Counted from the stretch's first letter, positions 1 through 9,967 are shown. The stretch: DNA of 64,000 nucleotides from Desulfopila inferna (GCF_016919005.1 NZ_JAFFQE010000003.1:496001-560000), one strand, 5' to 3'. A program made the numbers and translations. The notes: generated from the letters alone by a model not told the origin.

Positions 1-1
1 C

Positions 2-442
2 TATCCCGGACTTTCGGACAAGCTTCGCTTTCCTCTCCGCTTTCTTCAGGTGAGGCCCGAAGAACCGCTAACATGTAATAATCTTTCATGGGAATCCGCA
101 GCTGTCAACCATTCGCAGCCGGCCTTTGCGGTACGAATTACCTCTTGCGGGCATTCGCTTTATTACAGCGGAGACGGTAAGCCGACCGCGGAAGCGGTCA
201 AATTAATACAGGGATGCGATCTGGTGGTCCATGAAGCCTTTTCGCTCATCCCCGGCAAACCAACACATTCATCCGCTGAGGAGTGCCTGCTTCTTGCCGA
301 GCGACTCTCAATTCCCCGACTTGCCCTTCTCCATATAAACCGCAAAGATCGCCGACAGCTCAGAGATATGGCAACTCCGCTCCAGCCGCCCGCTGCCACC
401 AGATTGATCATTGCTGAAGACGATGAGCAGCTTATCCTTTAG
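2..442 (+). CDS. MBL-fold metallo-hydrolase (RNase Z-like), C-terminal part
   Basis: The frame is open to the left edge of the window, so this is the 3' part of a gene and the GTG at 50 is not necessarily the start. The visible residues end like ribonuclease Z-type metallo-beta-lactamase proteins. A YSGDGKPT segment supplies the bridging metal aspartate, a VVHEAF segment follows, then THSSAEECLLLAE, then a late histidine (LLHINRKDR) in the position of the last metal ligand. These proteins are cytoplasmic Zn-dependent phosphodiesterases or related hydrolases. The exact substrate cannot be decided without the N-terminal HxHxDH motif, which lies outside the window. Confidence 0.75.
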   Translation, partial: YPGLSDKLRFPLRFLQVRPEEPLTCNNLSWESAAVNHSQPAFAVRITSCGHSLYYSGDGKPTAEAVKLIQGCDLVVHEAFSLIPGKPTHSSAEECLLLAERLSIPRLALLHINRKDRRQLRDMATPLQPPAATRLIIAEDDEQLIL

Positions 443-722
443 CTCCCGGCAAGGCTATGCGATCAGACGGCAGGCCGGTCATTTTATTAAATCGGCGATG
501 CTTCACCACGGCCTTCATAGTTAAACCTCTGACGTACGTTGTCGTTCTGCCCAAACCTGTTTTTTGGTGATGCCGGGAGATTTTTCATATTCGATGACTA
601 CATTTTTAGTTAAGGCTCATTGTGCGCGCCATCAGCCGTCTCCTATAGACCAGGATCCATAGAGGCGGAACACACGACAGTTACCTCGAAATTATGACCA
701 AATTCTCTCTGGAGCTATTTTG

Positions 723-1865
723 ATGGAACAGGAGCAAAATCTACCCTTTATCGAAAAGGTAATGGACCGGTTTGCCGAAGAGACCGGGCTGCAGGGGACC
801 CGCCCGCCACAGCGTTACCTGTGGACCGATGCCTTTGCTGTCTGCAACTATCTGGAACTGCAGAGGCGCACCGGCAAAGATGAGTATGGTGCAAGAGCCC
901 TCCGTCTGGTCGACCAGGTTCATAAGGTGCTGGGACGTCACCGCGAGGATGATCCCCGGAATGGATGGATCAGCGGTCTCGCTGAAGCTGAAGGCGAAAA
1001 ACATCCTACCCGCGGTGGTCTGAGAATCGGTAAAGAGTTACCGGAAAGACTTGCCGATGAAGGCGAAGACAGTTCACTGGAGTGGGAACGTGATGGCCAG
1101 TACTTTCACTATCTCACCAAATGGATGCAGGCCCTGCATCGCGTTTCCCTCCAAATGAAAGAACCTCTCTACGACGCCTGGGCACTCGAAATGGCTGAAG
1201 TGGCGCATGATGCCTTTACCTATGAACCGCCATTCGGCGAGACAAAACGAATGTACTGGAAGATGAGCATCGATTTGTCGAGACCGCTGGTTACAAGTAT
1301 GGGCCAGCATGATCCGATAGACGGCTACCTGAGCTACCTGGAATTACAGGTGGGAGCTCCTGCTGCGCTAAAGAAGGAAATCGCCGATCTGGAGGCGATG
1401 TGCAGGCATATGAACTGGATAACCGATGATCCTTTGGGCATTGGCGGTATTTTGGCTGACGCCCTGTTTCTGATCAAGCTTACCGCCTCGGGCAAACCAG
1501 TCCTCCCCGGTCTGACGGAAGATCTGCTTAAGGCCGCGGCACAAGGCCTGACTCACTATTCTGCCCAGAATCCGCTACGCCTACCGGTGGAGTTCAGACT
1601 GGCATTCCGGGAACTTGGTTTGGCAATCGGCCTGCGGGCTGTAGGAAGGATCAACACATATCTTTCAGAATTCGAAAAATTCCCAAAAAACTCATTCGTC
1701 CAGTTGCTCGATGAACTATCCGGTTACCAATCACTTCGAGATACAGCTGAAGAATGCTGGCTCGCCCCTGAAAACCGCGAAACCTATACCTGGGAATCCC
1801 ATAATAACATCAATTACATAATGCTCTGCACCGCCCTTTCCCCGGGAGGTTTTTTTGGCGACTGA
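723..1865 (+). CDS. Conserved hypothetical protein, helix-rich, 380 aa
   Basis: I do not recognise the family. The protein is soluble, with no signal peptide or membrane segment. It is rich in aromatic and charged residues (RYLWTDAFAVCNYLELQRR, WERDGQYFHYLTKWMQALHR), which suggests an alpha/alpha-barrel (six-hairpin-like) fold as in N-acylglucosamine epimerase or glycoside-hydrolase relatives; that is inference only. The ATG at 723 is preferred over the TTG at 720 because a GGAG sits about 10 nt upstream. It stands alone on the plus strand with 280 bp of unassigned DNA before it (443-722). Confidence 0.6.
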   Translation: MEQEQNLPFIEKVMDRFAEETGLQGTRPPQRYLWTDAFAVCNYLELQRRTGKDEYGARALRLVDQVHKVLGRHREDDPRNGWISGLAEAEGEKHPTRGGLRIGKELPERLADEGEDSSLEWERDGQYFHYLTKWMQALHRVSLQMKEPLYDAWALEMAEVAHDAFTYEPPFGETKRMYWKMSIDLSRPLVTSMGQHDPIDGYLSYLELQVGAPAALKKEIADLEAMCRHMNWITDDPLGIGGILADALFLIKLTASGKPVLPGLTEDLLKAAAQGLTHYSAQNPLRLPVEFRLAFRELGLAIGLRAVGRINTYLSEFEKFPKNSFVQLLDELSGYQSLRDTAEECWLAPENRETYTWESHNNINYIMLCTALSPGGFFGD

Positions 1866-2139
1866 GAGTGCTGCCGTCGAAGACGGCCGGCGCAAACCAG
1901 TTCCTGACCTTATATATCAGTATTCCATATATCGCTGCCGGTCATCTCCATCCGGTAAGAGTTTCAAGACCATCAACATTTCTCCTGGCCGCACCGACAA
2001 TCGGCCTGATAATATTTTAGAAAAAATGCTGGCTAAAGCACCAAATAAATGATAGGTTGTACCAACAATCTCATTTATAGCTAATTGTTTTTCATGTTTT
2101 TCCGACCCGATCAGTTCCTGCATCCATGTTGGAGAATAA

Positions 2140-5100
2140 ATGAATTCAACTGCAATTTTCTCATTTATTAATGGACTTGTCTTCATTTTTTGCCTGCAGC
2201 TTTCTCCCGGGTACGCTGAGGCTGCTGAGGAGTGCCGGCAGCCGATAGCCACCATTGTTTCCATTCAAGGCGGTGCACAGATTAAGCGAGACGGGCAGCC
2301 GGAATGGCATGCGGCGGATATGGATGCGCAATTTTGTCCCGGCGACATGCTGAGAATCGGCGCAGATGGACGAGCGGCCGTTGTCATGGCTAACGAATCG
2401 GTTCTCCGAATTAACCGGAACAGCACCATCATTTTTTATAACCCTGAACCAGGCAGCTTTTCAATTCTCGAACTTCTTCGAGGCGCCCTGCACATTTTCA
2501 GCCATCGTCCTCACTCTCTTAAAATCATCACACCTTATGTCAACGGGGTGGTTGAAGGTACGGAGTTCCTTGTGCTTGCAGATCCCGACAGCTCCTCGAT
2601 TACCGTTTTCTCCGGAGTTGTGACAGCCATCAATCAGGAGGGGCAATTACAACTCACCAGCGGCCAGAGCGCCATTGCCCGAAAGGGCAAGGAGCCGACG
2701 TCCAGAGCCGTTGTCCGGCCTTTTGACGCAGTGGAGTGGACACTTTATTATCCAGCCGTTATCGAACCTTCTGCCGAATCCACACAGAGAAAAACCGTCT
2801 ACCAGGCTTCTGCTAGCCTCTCAATCGGCCAGGTTGAAGATGCCCGAAAAATTCTTGATACGATTCTTCAGGAGGATCCGGGAAACAGTGAGGCTCTTGC
2901 ACTCTTATCGATTATAGAAACAGTTCGCAATAACAGGGAAGCCGCCCTTGGCTTAGCATACCGGGCAATTGAGATCGCCCCGCATTCCGCTGCCGCCGGC
3001 CTGGCGCTTTCCTATGCCCACCAGGCCTCTTTCAATATTCCAGCTGCCCTTCAGGTGCTTGAGCAGGTCGTCCGGTACAATCCTGAAAATGGACTGGTCA
3101 AGGCCCGCCTGGCCGAACTTCTTCTCTCGGTCGGCCAATTTCAAAAAGGCAGGGAAACAGCGGCAGAGGCTGCTTCTCTTACTCCTTCTTCCGGTCTCGC
3201 TCAGACGGTTCTCGGCTTTGCCCATCTCAGCCGCACGGAAATCAAAGAGGCTCGAGCTGCGTTTTCCAAAGCCATAGAAATTAATCCTGCACTTCCCCTG
3301 GCCCGGCTTGGTCTGGGTCTTGCCGACATACGATCCGGTGAGCTTGAAGAGGGCCGAGCCGAGATAGAAATTGCAGCGGCTCTTGATCCAGGCAACTCCT
3401 TGATACGCAGCTATCTTGGAAAAGCATATTTTGAAGAGAAGCGTAACAGCAATTCCCAAAGGCAATTACAGATCGCCAGGGAGCTCGATCCGGCTGATCC
3501 GACGCCCTGGCTCTATGATGCGATTCGGAAACAGACCGTTAATCGTCCGGCCGAGGCATTATACGATATACAGCAATCTATCGCCCGTAATGATAACCGG
3601 GCCGTCTATCGTTCACGTCTGCTGCTCGATGACGACCTCGCCTCACGCAGTGCCGGACTGGGAAGGATTTTTACGGACCTGGGTTTTCCGCAACTGGCGC
3701 GGATCGAAGGATGGAAATCAGTCCACTCCGACCCTTCCAATTATTCTGCCCATAGATTTCTTGCCGACACCTACAGCACACTGCCGCGGCACGAAATCGC
3801 CAGAGTCAGCGAACTACTGCAGGCCCAGCTTCTCCAGCCCATCAATATCACTCCGGTACAGCCGCAGCTGGCGGAGAGTGAATTGTTCGTTGTGGAAGAT
3901 ACCGGCCCCTCGATGGCCTCCGCCAATGAATTCAATCCCCTTTTCTTAAGAGATAGAGTGGCCTTGCGCACCAGCGGCGTGATCGGCAGCAATGATATTT
4001 TTGGGGATGAAATAGTGGTATCCGGGATCGAAGGACGTTTTTCCTATAGCCTGGGGCAATTCCATTACCAGACGGATGGCGTGCGGAAAAATAATGACCA
4101 GGAACATGATATATATAATGCATTTTTCCAGGGTAAAATCTCACCAAAAACCAGCCTGATGTCTGAAATCCGCTACAAAGAGCTGGACTATGGTGACCTG
4201 GCATTCAAATTCGACCCCACCGACTTCAGCAGCACACATCGCCAATCGGATACCACCAAGAGTGTACGGCTCGGTATACGCCATGACCTGCAGCCCTACT
4301 CAACATTGCTGGGGACAGCAATTGCAAGCTCTGACGACAATAATTTTTCAACCGGTTCCGAGGGATATTTCTCTTCTCTCGACATTACCAATGAAGCTGA
4401 CAACAAGATGGCCGAGATACAGCATATTTACCAGGGTTCAGGCTGGGATCTAAAAAGCGGGGCAGGCTATCTAGCGGCAGATGAAGAGGAAACTATCCAT
4501 ATTACTTTTCCCTTCGAGGGTATATTCGCGGAGGAATTGACCACGGAGCATGTCAATGCTTACAGCTATGCCCGCATCGATCTGCCCCGGAACATACAGG
4601 CGACCGTCGGTCTCAGCGGAGATGTGCTGGAGAGCCCGGTCAAAGACCGTAGCGAAATCAATCCGAAATTCGGACTGACCTGGCAGCCGGTGAAATCTAC
4701 CCTGGTGCGGGCTGCTGCTTTCAGAAACGTCACCCGCAGGATGATCTACGCCCAGACCATAGAACCCACTTTCGTCGCCGGCTTCAACCAGTTATTCGAC
4801 GATACAGAGGCTTCCACTGCCCAGACCTATGGCGCCGGCATCGACCACACCTTCGCACCCGGCTGGTATGGCGGTCTTCAGTTCTTCCACCGCGACCTGG
4901 AGGTGCCTTACCTGGATACCACCATTCTCCCCCCTGAGCAAAAAGAAGACGACTGGCAGGAAGATATCGGTTCAGCCTATCTGTACTGGGTTCCCGCCGA
5001 CATGGTAAGCCTCGGTCTGGAATATTTCTACGAGGACTATTCGCATGACAATGATGAAGGAGTCAAGGGCATAAGGGATCTCAGGACGCATCGACTCACC

Positions 5101-5391
5101 CCTAAAATACGTTTCTTCCACCCCTCGGGAATAACCGCAGGTCTCCAGGCCAGCTATATAGACCAGGAGGGTCAATTCGGCACAAGGGATACCGGATTTG
5201 CTGCCGATGATGATCAATTCTGGGTAATCGATCTCTCTTTGGGATATCGCCTGCCCAGACGCCACGGCATGTTTACGGTGGAGATCAAAAACCTTTTCGA
5301 TGAGCAGTTCAAATTTGTCAATACGGATCCGGCAAACCCGGAGTTTCTTGCTGAACTGCAGGTTATAGCTGGGTTAACATTTGCTTTCTAG
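2140..5391 (+). CDS. FecR-TPR-beta-barrel outer membrane protein, 1083 aa
   Basis: Residues 1-28 look like a signal peptide. Residues about 35-190 form a FecR-type periplasmic domain (IVSIQGGAQIKRDG, DMLRIGADGRAAVVM, VVEGTEFLV). Residues about 220-570 are tetratricopeptide repeats (ILQEDPGNSEALALLSII, AIEINPALPLARLGLGLA). Residues about 600-1083 are an alternating amphipathic beta-barrel ending ...VEIKNLFDEQFKF...AGLTFAF, the typical C-terminus of TonB-dependent receptors with a terminal Phe for BAM recognition. No plug domain or TonB box is visible, so the TPR block occupies the place of the plug. Normal TonB receptors do not carry FecR or TPR domains. A surface sensor or export porin that signals through its FecR domain is plausible but inferred. 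It converges on the CHASE2 cyclase gene, with a 70-aa gene between. Confidence 0.85.
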   Translation: MNSTAIFSFINGLVFIFCLQLSPGYAEAAEECRQPIATIVSIQGGAQIKRDGQPEWHAADMDAQFCPGDMLRIGADGRAAVVMANESVLRINRNSTIIFYNPEPGSFSILELLRGALHIFSHRPHSLKIITPYVNGVVEGTEFLVLADPDSSSITVFSGVVTAINQEGQLQLTSGQSAIARKGKEPTSRAVVRPFDAVEWTLYYPAVIEPSAESTQRKTVYQASASLSIGQVEDARKILDTILQEDPGNSEALALLSIIETVRNNREAALGLAYRAIEIAPHSAAAGLALSYAHQASFNIPAALQVLEQVVRYNPENGLVKARLAELLLSVGQFQKGRETAAEAASLTPSSGLAQTVLGFAHLSRTEIKEARAAFSKAIEINPALPLARLGLGLADIRSGELEEGRAEIEIAAALDPGNSLIRSYLGKAYFEEKRNSNSQRQLQIARELDPADPTPWLYDAIRKQTVNRPAEALYDIQQSIARNDNRAVYRSRLLLDDDLASRSAGLGRIFTDLGFPQLARIEGWKSVHSDPSNYSAHRFLADTYSTLPRHEIARVSELLQAQLLQPINITPVQPQLAESELFVVEDTGPSMASANEFNPLFLRDRVALRTSGVIGSNDIFGDEIVVSGIEGRFSYSLGQFHYQTDGVRKNNDQEHDIYNAFFQGKISPKTSLMSEIRYKELDYGDLAFKFDPTDFSSTHRQSDTTKSVRLGIRHDLQPYSTLLGTAIASSDDNNFSTGSEGYFSSLDITNEADNKMAEIQHIYQGSGWDLKSGAGYLAADEEETIHITFPFEGIFAEELTTEHVNAYSYARIDLPRNIQATVGLSGDVLESPVKDRSEINPKFGLTWQPVKSTLVRAAAFRNVTRRMIYAQTIEPTFVAGFNQLFDDTEASTAQTYGAGIDHTFAPGWYGGLQFFHRDLEVPYLDTTILPPEQKEDDWQEDIGSAYLYWVPADMVSLGLEYFYEDYSHDNDEGVKGIRDLRTHRLTPKIRFFHPSGITAGLQASYIDQEGQFGTRDTGFAADDDQFWVIDLSLGYRLPRRHGMFTVEIKNLFDEQFKFVNTDPANPEFLAELQVIAGLTFAF

Positions 5392-5529
5392 CGCTCCCCG
5401 GCAATTTCCTGCACAGTGTGGCGGAAGAAAAAACGAAGTCGGCAAGGCAAAAGACAAGCAGAATAGGCTTGTGGAATTTGCCAGGACACTGGTGTGCTCA
5501 ACACTACAAAACACTAAGGAGGGGAAAAA

Positions 5530-5742
5530 ATGAAATTTCAAATTGAGATTCCTGATGACGGAAAAATTAAGGTTTGCGACACAAAGGGAAGAGAAATAAA
5601 CCAGATGGAACCGACACAAGCTCAGGATGTAGATATAAACAATCTGCAGAATGTTCGCAGAGCGGGAACTTTGAATATGACGTTTCTCAAGACAAACTCC
5701 GGATATATCATTATTGGCGGCCGCATGTACTATATTCCGTAA
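5530..5742 (+). CDS. Small conserved-looking protein, 70 aa
   Basis: A strong ribosome-binding site (AAGGAGGGG, ending a few bases before the ATG) supports translation. The product begins MKFQIEIPDDGKIKVCDTKG and ends SGYIIIGGRMYYIP. It is mostly beta-prone, with no signal peptide or membrane segment and one cysteine. I do not recognise it. It lies 138 bp downstream of the FecR-TPR-barrel gene on the same strand, so it may be co-transcribed, and it converges on the cyclase gene with a 77-bp gap lacking an obvious terminator. Confidence 0.6.
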   Translation: MKFQIEIPDDGKIKVCDTKGREINQMEPTQAQDVDINNLQNVRRAGTLNMTFLKTNSGYIIIGGRMYYIP

Positions 5743-5819
5743 AACAGGCAGTACGACCAAAGAATCATCGAGTATCTGCCTCTCGTTCATAAAAAACAAC
5801 GGGAGGAAAGATACAGGTA

Positions 5820-8072
5820 TTATTTGCCGACCCGGATAACCGCCTGCAGATCGGCGGAAGGGGGCGCAAGAAGATATCTTTCACAGAGCTGTTTATAGAA
5901 CAAGGAGGGACCGTCTCCAGCCTGCAGAGTGAGGCAATAATTGAACAACACCAGTGCCTTTTCCCATTCACCGGCACGAAAAAGGCTCAATGCCTCGGGA
6001 AAGGCCTTCTGATGGAGACGGTTCCAGCCCACGGAATAATGCTTTGCCATGAGCAGTTCATAGATGTTGACCGGTCTGGTCTTGCCGCCGAGGAGAAATA
6101 CTCCGATTTCACGATAACTTAGCCCGGCAACACCGTAAAGAGCTTCCTCCGATGCAAGTATCCGCGTACCAAGGTACTTATTGAGCCCTTCAATTCTCGA
6201 GGCGGTATTGACGATATCTCCAATCGGTGCATATTCGTAGTGATCCTCTGCGCCTATGTTATCCAGCAACAAATAGCCTGCATGAATCCCGATACGGGTT
6301 GGCAGTGATTTCCCCCGGTGTTTGCTGTTGAATCTCTCTACCGCCTTGGCAATCTGTAAAGAAGCTTGACAGGCCTTCTGGTTCCGGATTACTTCCTGAT
6401 CGACGGAAGGCCAGAGTGCGAGCATGGAGTCGCCGATTACATTGCAGACCAAACCTTCCTGCTTCTTCACTTCCCTGAATAAATACTGATAATACTCCTT
6501 CATGTGTGAACTCAGCTCCTCCGGAGTCAGACACTCGGAAAGCCTGGTATAATGCTGAGCATCGGTGATAACACAAACGCCGTACACTTTCGTGTCACCT
6601 GTTTCAATGAAGGAGAGATCTCTGGAAAGTTCATCAACCACGTTACCCGGAAGATAGAAACCAAGGGCCTCATGAATATTGCGGCGCTCCCGACGGCTCG
6701 CCAGGTAATTGGTGAGCGTCGCCAGCAGAAAAGAGGTAAAGGGCAGAACGGTAAGCGGCATGATAAGCGGAATCCAGGTACCATTGAGAGCAAAGACTGT
6801 GAAGGCGCTGAAGAGATATACAGTAATGCTGGCCGCCAGCAGAATTGCCGCAAACAGGGGCGGCAACAGAAAACTGATCAGACAGAGGAATACTGCGAAA
6901 CCGCTCAACAATCCAAATGACCTGCCATTCGAAAGAGGCTGTATTGCGCGGTTTTCAGCGATATTGCCATATACGGTCGCAGCCAGTTCAACGCCACTGA
7001 GATCAAGCCCGTCGGCCCTGGAGAAAACCGTGTAAAAACCATCTTTCTGGTTTGACCAATTCGATGCGGCGGCACCGACGAAAACAACTTTGCCCCTGAT
7101 CTTCTCTTGCAGGGAACCTGCTGTATCTTCTTGCGAAGACAGGATATCGCCATAAGACAAGGTCTCGAGGGTTAAGGGAGGGCCATAGAAGTCAATAAAG
7201 GCACTGCTGTCTCCGCCATACATGTTGATCAGCGCCACCAGATCCTTGTCGGACCCGGTATAGCGCTTCGATCCGGCAGCGCCTTCAACCTCGGCCAGTA
7301 GGTCGTGACGAAGCCAGTCATTCCGGAGAAAAATTCCTCTTATTTCCCTCATAGTTTCGACCAGGCCCAAGGTGGCTATAGCCTCGATCGCTGAGTCGGG
7401 AAGGTCTTTGACAACGGTTGGAGCTTTACGGCGAAGCAGGGTAAAAAGCTGGTCATAACGGCTGAGAGTCGCCGCCTGAAAGACAGCTACAGGCAGCGTG
7501 GGTATGTCGCCGCACGACTCTTTGAACCTCCACGCCTGCCCTACCCGGACCGGAATCTTCGGCAAGGGAAACGGAGCAAGAGCGAGTGCGGCCCCGGCCA
7601 GGGGTTCAACCGGTGGAACCAGCAGCTCTATTTCCACACCGCCTGTTAATAAGGAATTTCCTCCGACAGCCAGAGGTGACGCATGTCGCAATTCCTCTAC
7701 CAGGATGACATTGCCTGCCCGTCGAATCGCCTCGGCAAAAGCCGGATCATGGCTCCTGTCCTGATTGTCGGAGAAGTAAATATCGAAAACGATGACCGTA
7801 GCTCCATACTGGGTGAGCTTCTCCACCAAAACTGCATGCACCGAGCGGGGCCATTTGCTGAAATCGCCGGATACGCCGGCTGTGCCGCTGAAGCCGTTGT
7901 TAACATTGACGATCACTGCCTTGCCAGGATGAGGGCGCGGACCTCTCATCTTAAACAGCAAGCCCAGGCCATACTCCTCTTCAATATTCCGGCCATAGGG
8001 AGTGCTGAACAAATAAATGCCAGCGATTGCCAGCAGAAGACCCGTAATAAGTGCTCTTCCAAGCCGATGCAT
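5820..8072 (-). CDS. CHASE2-domain class III nucleotide cyclase
   Basis: The domain order is one N-terminal membrane segment (residues about 7-23), a large periplasmic CHASE2 sensor (to about 380), a cluster of hydrophobic segments (about 385-470), a class III adenylate/guanylate cyclase domain (about 495-680) and a short helical TPR-like tail. Metal-binding Asp residues appear in VCVITDAQHYT and VIGDSMLALW, and the DIVNTASR motif supplies the catalytic Asn and Arg. The usual adenine-selecting Lys, two residues before IGD, is Asn here (VCNVIGD), so ATP specificity is uncertain. The start lies 13 nt after the stop of the sigma-54 regulator, so the two are probably one operon. CHASE2 cyclases are often neighbours of FecR proteins, as here. 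Confidence 0.9.
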   Translation of the reverse strand: MHRLGRALITGLLLAIAGIYLFSTPYGRNIEEEYGLGLLFKMRGPRPHPGKAVIVNVNNGFSGTAGVSGDFSKWPRSVHAVLVEKLTQYGATVIVFDIYFSDNQDRSHDPAFAEAIRRAGNVILVEELRHASPLAVGGNSLLTGGVEIELLVPPVEPLAGAALALAPFPLPKIPVRVGQAWRFKESCGDIPTLPVAVFQAATLSRYDQLFTLLRRKAPTVVKDLPDSAIEAIATLGLVETMREIRGIFLRNDWLRHDLLAEVEGAAGSKRYTGSDKDLVALINMYGGDSSAFIDFYGPPLTLETLSYGDILSSQEDTAGSLQEKIRGKVVFVGAAASNWSNQKDGFYTVFSRADGLDLSGVELAATVYGNIAENRAIQPLSNGRSFGLLSGFAVFLCLISFLLPPLFAAILLAASITVYLFSAFTVFALNGTWIPLIMPLTVLPFTSFLLATLTNYLASRRERRNIHEALGFYLPGNVVDELSRDLSFIETGDTKVYGVCVITDAQHYTRLSECLTPEELSSHMKEYYQYLFREVKKQEGLVCNVIGDSMLALWPSVDQEVIRNQKACQASLQIAKAVERFNSKHRGKSLPTRIGIHAGYLLLDNIGAEDHYEYAPIGDIVNTASRIEGLNKYLGTRILASEEALYGVAGLSYREIGVFLLGGKTRPVNIYELLMAKHYSVGWNRLHQKAFPEALSLFRAGEWEKALVLFNYCLTLQAGDGPSLFYKQLCERYLLAPPSADLQAVIRVGK

Positions 8073-8085
8073 ACACGATAAGTTG

Positions 8086-9645
8086 CTACCTTATTTGAAT
8101 ATTATAGGCTGCAATTTTATTCACCAGGCCCTGTCTCGACAGCCCCAGGGCTTTAGCCGCTTTACTTTGATTGCCGCCCAGTGATTCCAGCGCTTCACCG
8201 ATCATCCTCTTTTCAGTGCGGCGGACCATTTCTTTCAGGGTACCGACCCCACCTCCTTCCCCATTGGTGATGGCGTAGGCGTTCTGCTGCTGCCGTAATT
8301 TTTCAGAAAGAAAATTACAGGAAATTTTTTTCCCGCTCCCTGCCATTGCCAGAGCACGCTCCATCTCGTTTTCAAGCTCCCGGACATTTCCCGGCCAATC
8401 GTATTGCATGAGCAGATCCAGGGCATGCGGAGTGAGCAGGGGGATCTGTCTGTAATTTTTTGCGGCATACTTTTCGAGAAAATGAGTGGCAAGGGCAAGG
8501 ATGTCCTCCTTTCTCTGCCGCAATGGGGGTGGGGTAATCTGGAATATATTTATACGGTAGAAGAGATCTTCGCGGAATTGCCCCTTGCGCACCTCCTCGC
8601 TGAGATCCCTATTGGTAGAGACAATAATCCTGACATTAACCCTCACGCTGTGATTGCCGCCGACCGGGCGAAACGTTCCCTCCTGAAGAACCCTGAGCAG
8701 TTTAGCCTGCAGCAGAGGAGGCATTTCGCCAATTTCATCAAGAAAGACAGTACCACCGTCGGCAAATTCGAAAAGTCCTTTTTTGTTTGAGCTTGCCCCG
8801 GTAAATGCCCCACGGACATGGCCGAAAAGTTCACTCTCCAATAGATTTTCAGAGAGGGTGCTGCAGTTTTCGGCTACGAATGGCTTATTCTTCAAAGGAC
8901 CGTTATAGTGAAGGACTTTGGCAACCAGCTCCTTACCGGTTCCGGTTTCCCCCTGAATAAGGACAGTGGTGGTAGTATCGATCACTTTTCCCATTAATTC
9001 AAACATTCGCTGCATCGCAGGACTTGAACCGATAATTTCCCCGAATCCGGCGTTGTTCCGAACCTGATCGAGAAGGAGTCGTTTTTCGCGTTCCAGCATA
9101 TGCACATGATCTTTGAGTTCACCATATAACCTGGCGTTTTCAAGAGAGACGGCAATCGTCTCTGAAAGAATTTCAAGGATTTTTTTATCCCTTTTAGTGA
9201 AAGGGCAGCACTTCTTGTTAAGAGCATACAAGACCCCGAGAAAACCTTTACGGGTTCTAAGCGGAACACAGATCATTGATTCAGTGGTGAAGTTCTCTTC
9301 CCTGTTGAGACCATCATAGAATCGGTGATCATGCGAGACATCATTAATAACGGCAGCCTGATTATTGCTCATAGCCCATCCGGCCACACCAACATTATCC
9401 GGAAATCGCAGAAACCGATCACAGGACTCCCCCCTGCCCCTGCCCGGCTCGATGGTGTGGATGAAATAAAACTCCTTATTGGCCGGGTCATGCAGGGCTA
9501 TAGAAGCGCCCTCTATATCAATAACCATTCTGATTTTCTGGAAAACGGCGATGAGCATATCATCCATATCACGTATGGTATGAAATGAAGTGATAACCTC
9601 GCAGAACAGCGAGAGTTCTTTTTCAGAAAGGGAGAATCCATCCAT
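8086..9645 (-). CDS. GAF / sigma-54 AAA+ / Fis-type transcriptional activator
   Basis: An N-terminal GAF domain (about residues 20-165) is followed by a sigma-54 interaction AAA+ domain. It has Walker A GETGTGKE (about 235), the GAFTGA loop (about 281), which contacts sigma-54, and DGGTVFLDEIGEMP as Walker B. A C-terminal Fis-type helix-turn-helix ends the protein (SKAAKALGLSRQGLVNKI). There is no receiver domain, so it resembles FhlA/NorR-type activators sensing a ligand through GAF rather than phosphorylation. The ATG at 9645 is preferred over GTG 9654 because GGAGG lies 8 nt upstream of it. It heads a two-gene operon with the CHASE2 cyclase. A perfect palindrome upstream (9749-9765) is a candidate binding site. 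Confidence 0.92.
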   Translation of the reverse strand: MDGFSLSEKELSLFCEVITSFHTIRDMDDMLIAVFQKIRMVIDIEGASIALHDPANKEFYFIHTIEPGRGRGESCDRFLRFPDNVGVAGWAMSNNQAAVINDVSHDHRFYDGLNREENFTTESMICVPLRTRKGFLGVLYALNKKCCPFTKRDKKILEILSETIAVSLENARLYGELKDHVHMLEREKRLLLDQVRNNAGFGEIIGSSPAMQRMFELMGKVIDTTTTVLIQGETGTGKELVAKVLHYNGPLKNKPFVAENCSTLSENLLESELFGHVRGAFTGASSNKKGLFEFADGGTVFLDEIGEMPPLLQAKLLRVLQEGTFRPVGGNHSVRVNVRIIVSTNRDLSEEVRKGQFREDLFYRINIFQITPPPLRQRKEDILALATHFLEKYAAKNYRQIPLLTPHALDLLMQYDWPGNVRELENEMERALAMAGSGKKISCNFLSEKLRQQQNAYAITNGEGGGVGTLKEMVRRTEKRMIGEALESLGGNQSKAAKALGLSRQGLVNKIAAYNIQIR

Positions 9646-9748
9646 CTGAACCACCTCCGTGAACTGAAGGTTGTTAGGCGATAAGGCTTGGATTAACAGT
9701 CAAACAACAATTTAGGTATAAATAAAGTGTATACAAAAGAGGTGAAAA

Positions 9749-9765
9749 TGTCCACAAAGTGGACA
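9749..9765. promoter_or_regulatory. Perfect palindrome, candidate operator or enhancer site
   Basis: TGTCCAC-AAA-GTGGACA is a perfect 7-bp inverted repeat in the 378-bp gap between the divergent sigma-54 activator gene and the small gene at 10024. Palindromes of this size are typical binding sites for Fis-type helix-turn-helix dimers. It lies about 100 bp upstream of the activator start and about 220 bp upstream of a candidate sigma-54 promoter facing the other way, a normal enhancer distance. Autoregulation or activation of the 10024 gene is inferred. The rest of this gap is A+T-rich with no gene. Confidence 0.5.
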
Positions 9766-9967
9766 AATTTAAACTTTTAATGTCGCCTTACAACAGGGCA
9801 AGAACATAACGTATCATAATATTTTATGTATTAATTCATTTTCTTAAGTCGATTCCTAACCTCTCCATTATAATACTCGTAATTCCGGCATTCCTTTCGC
9901 ATGTACATTTGTGAGTATCAGATGGACCGGGTCTTCATGAAAGTTGCCTCGGCCGATACAAAGGAGG

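Noticed and set aside
1855-2052. 65-codon plus-strand frame overlapping the end of the 380-aa gene
   Set aside because: No ribosome-binding site, low-complexity product, and it runs into intergenic DNA; no protein family recognised.
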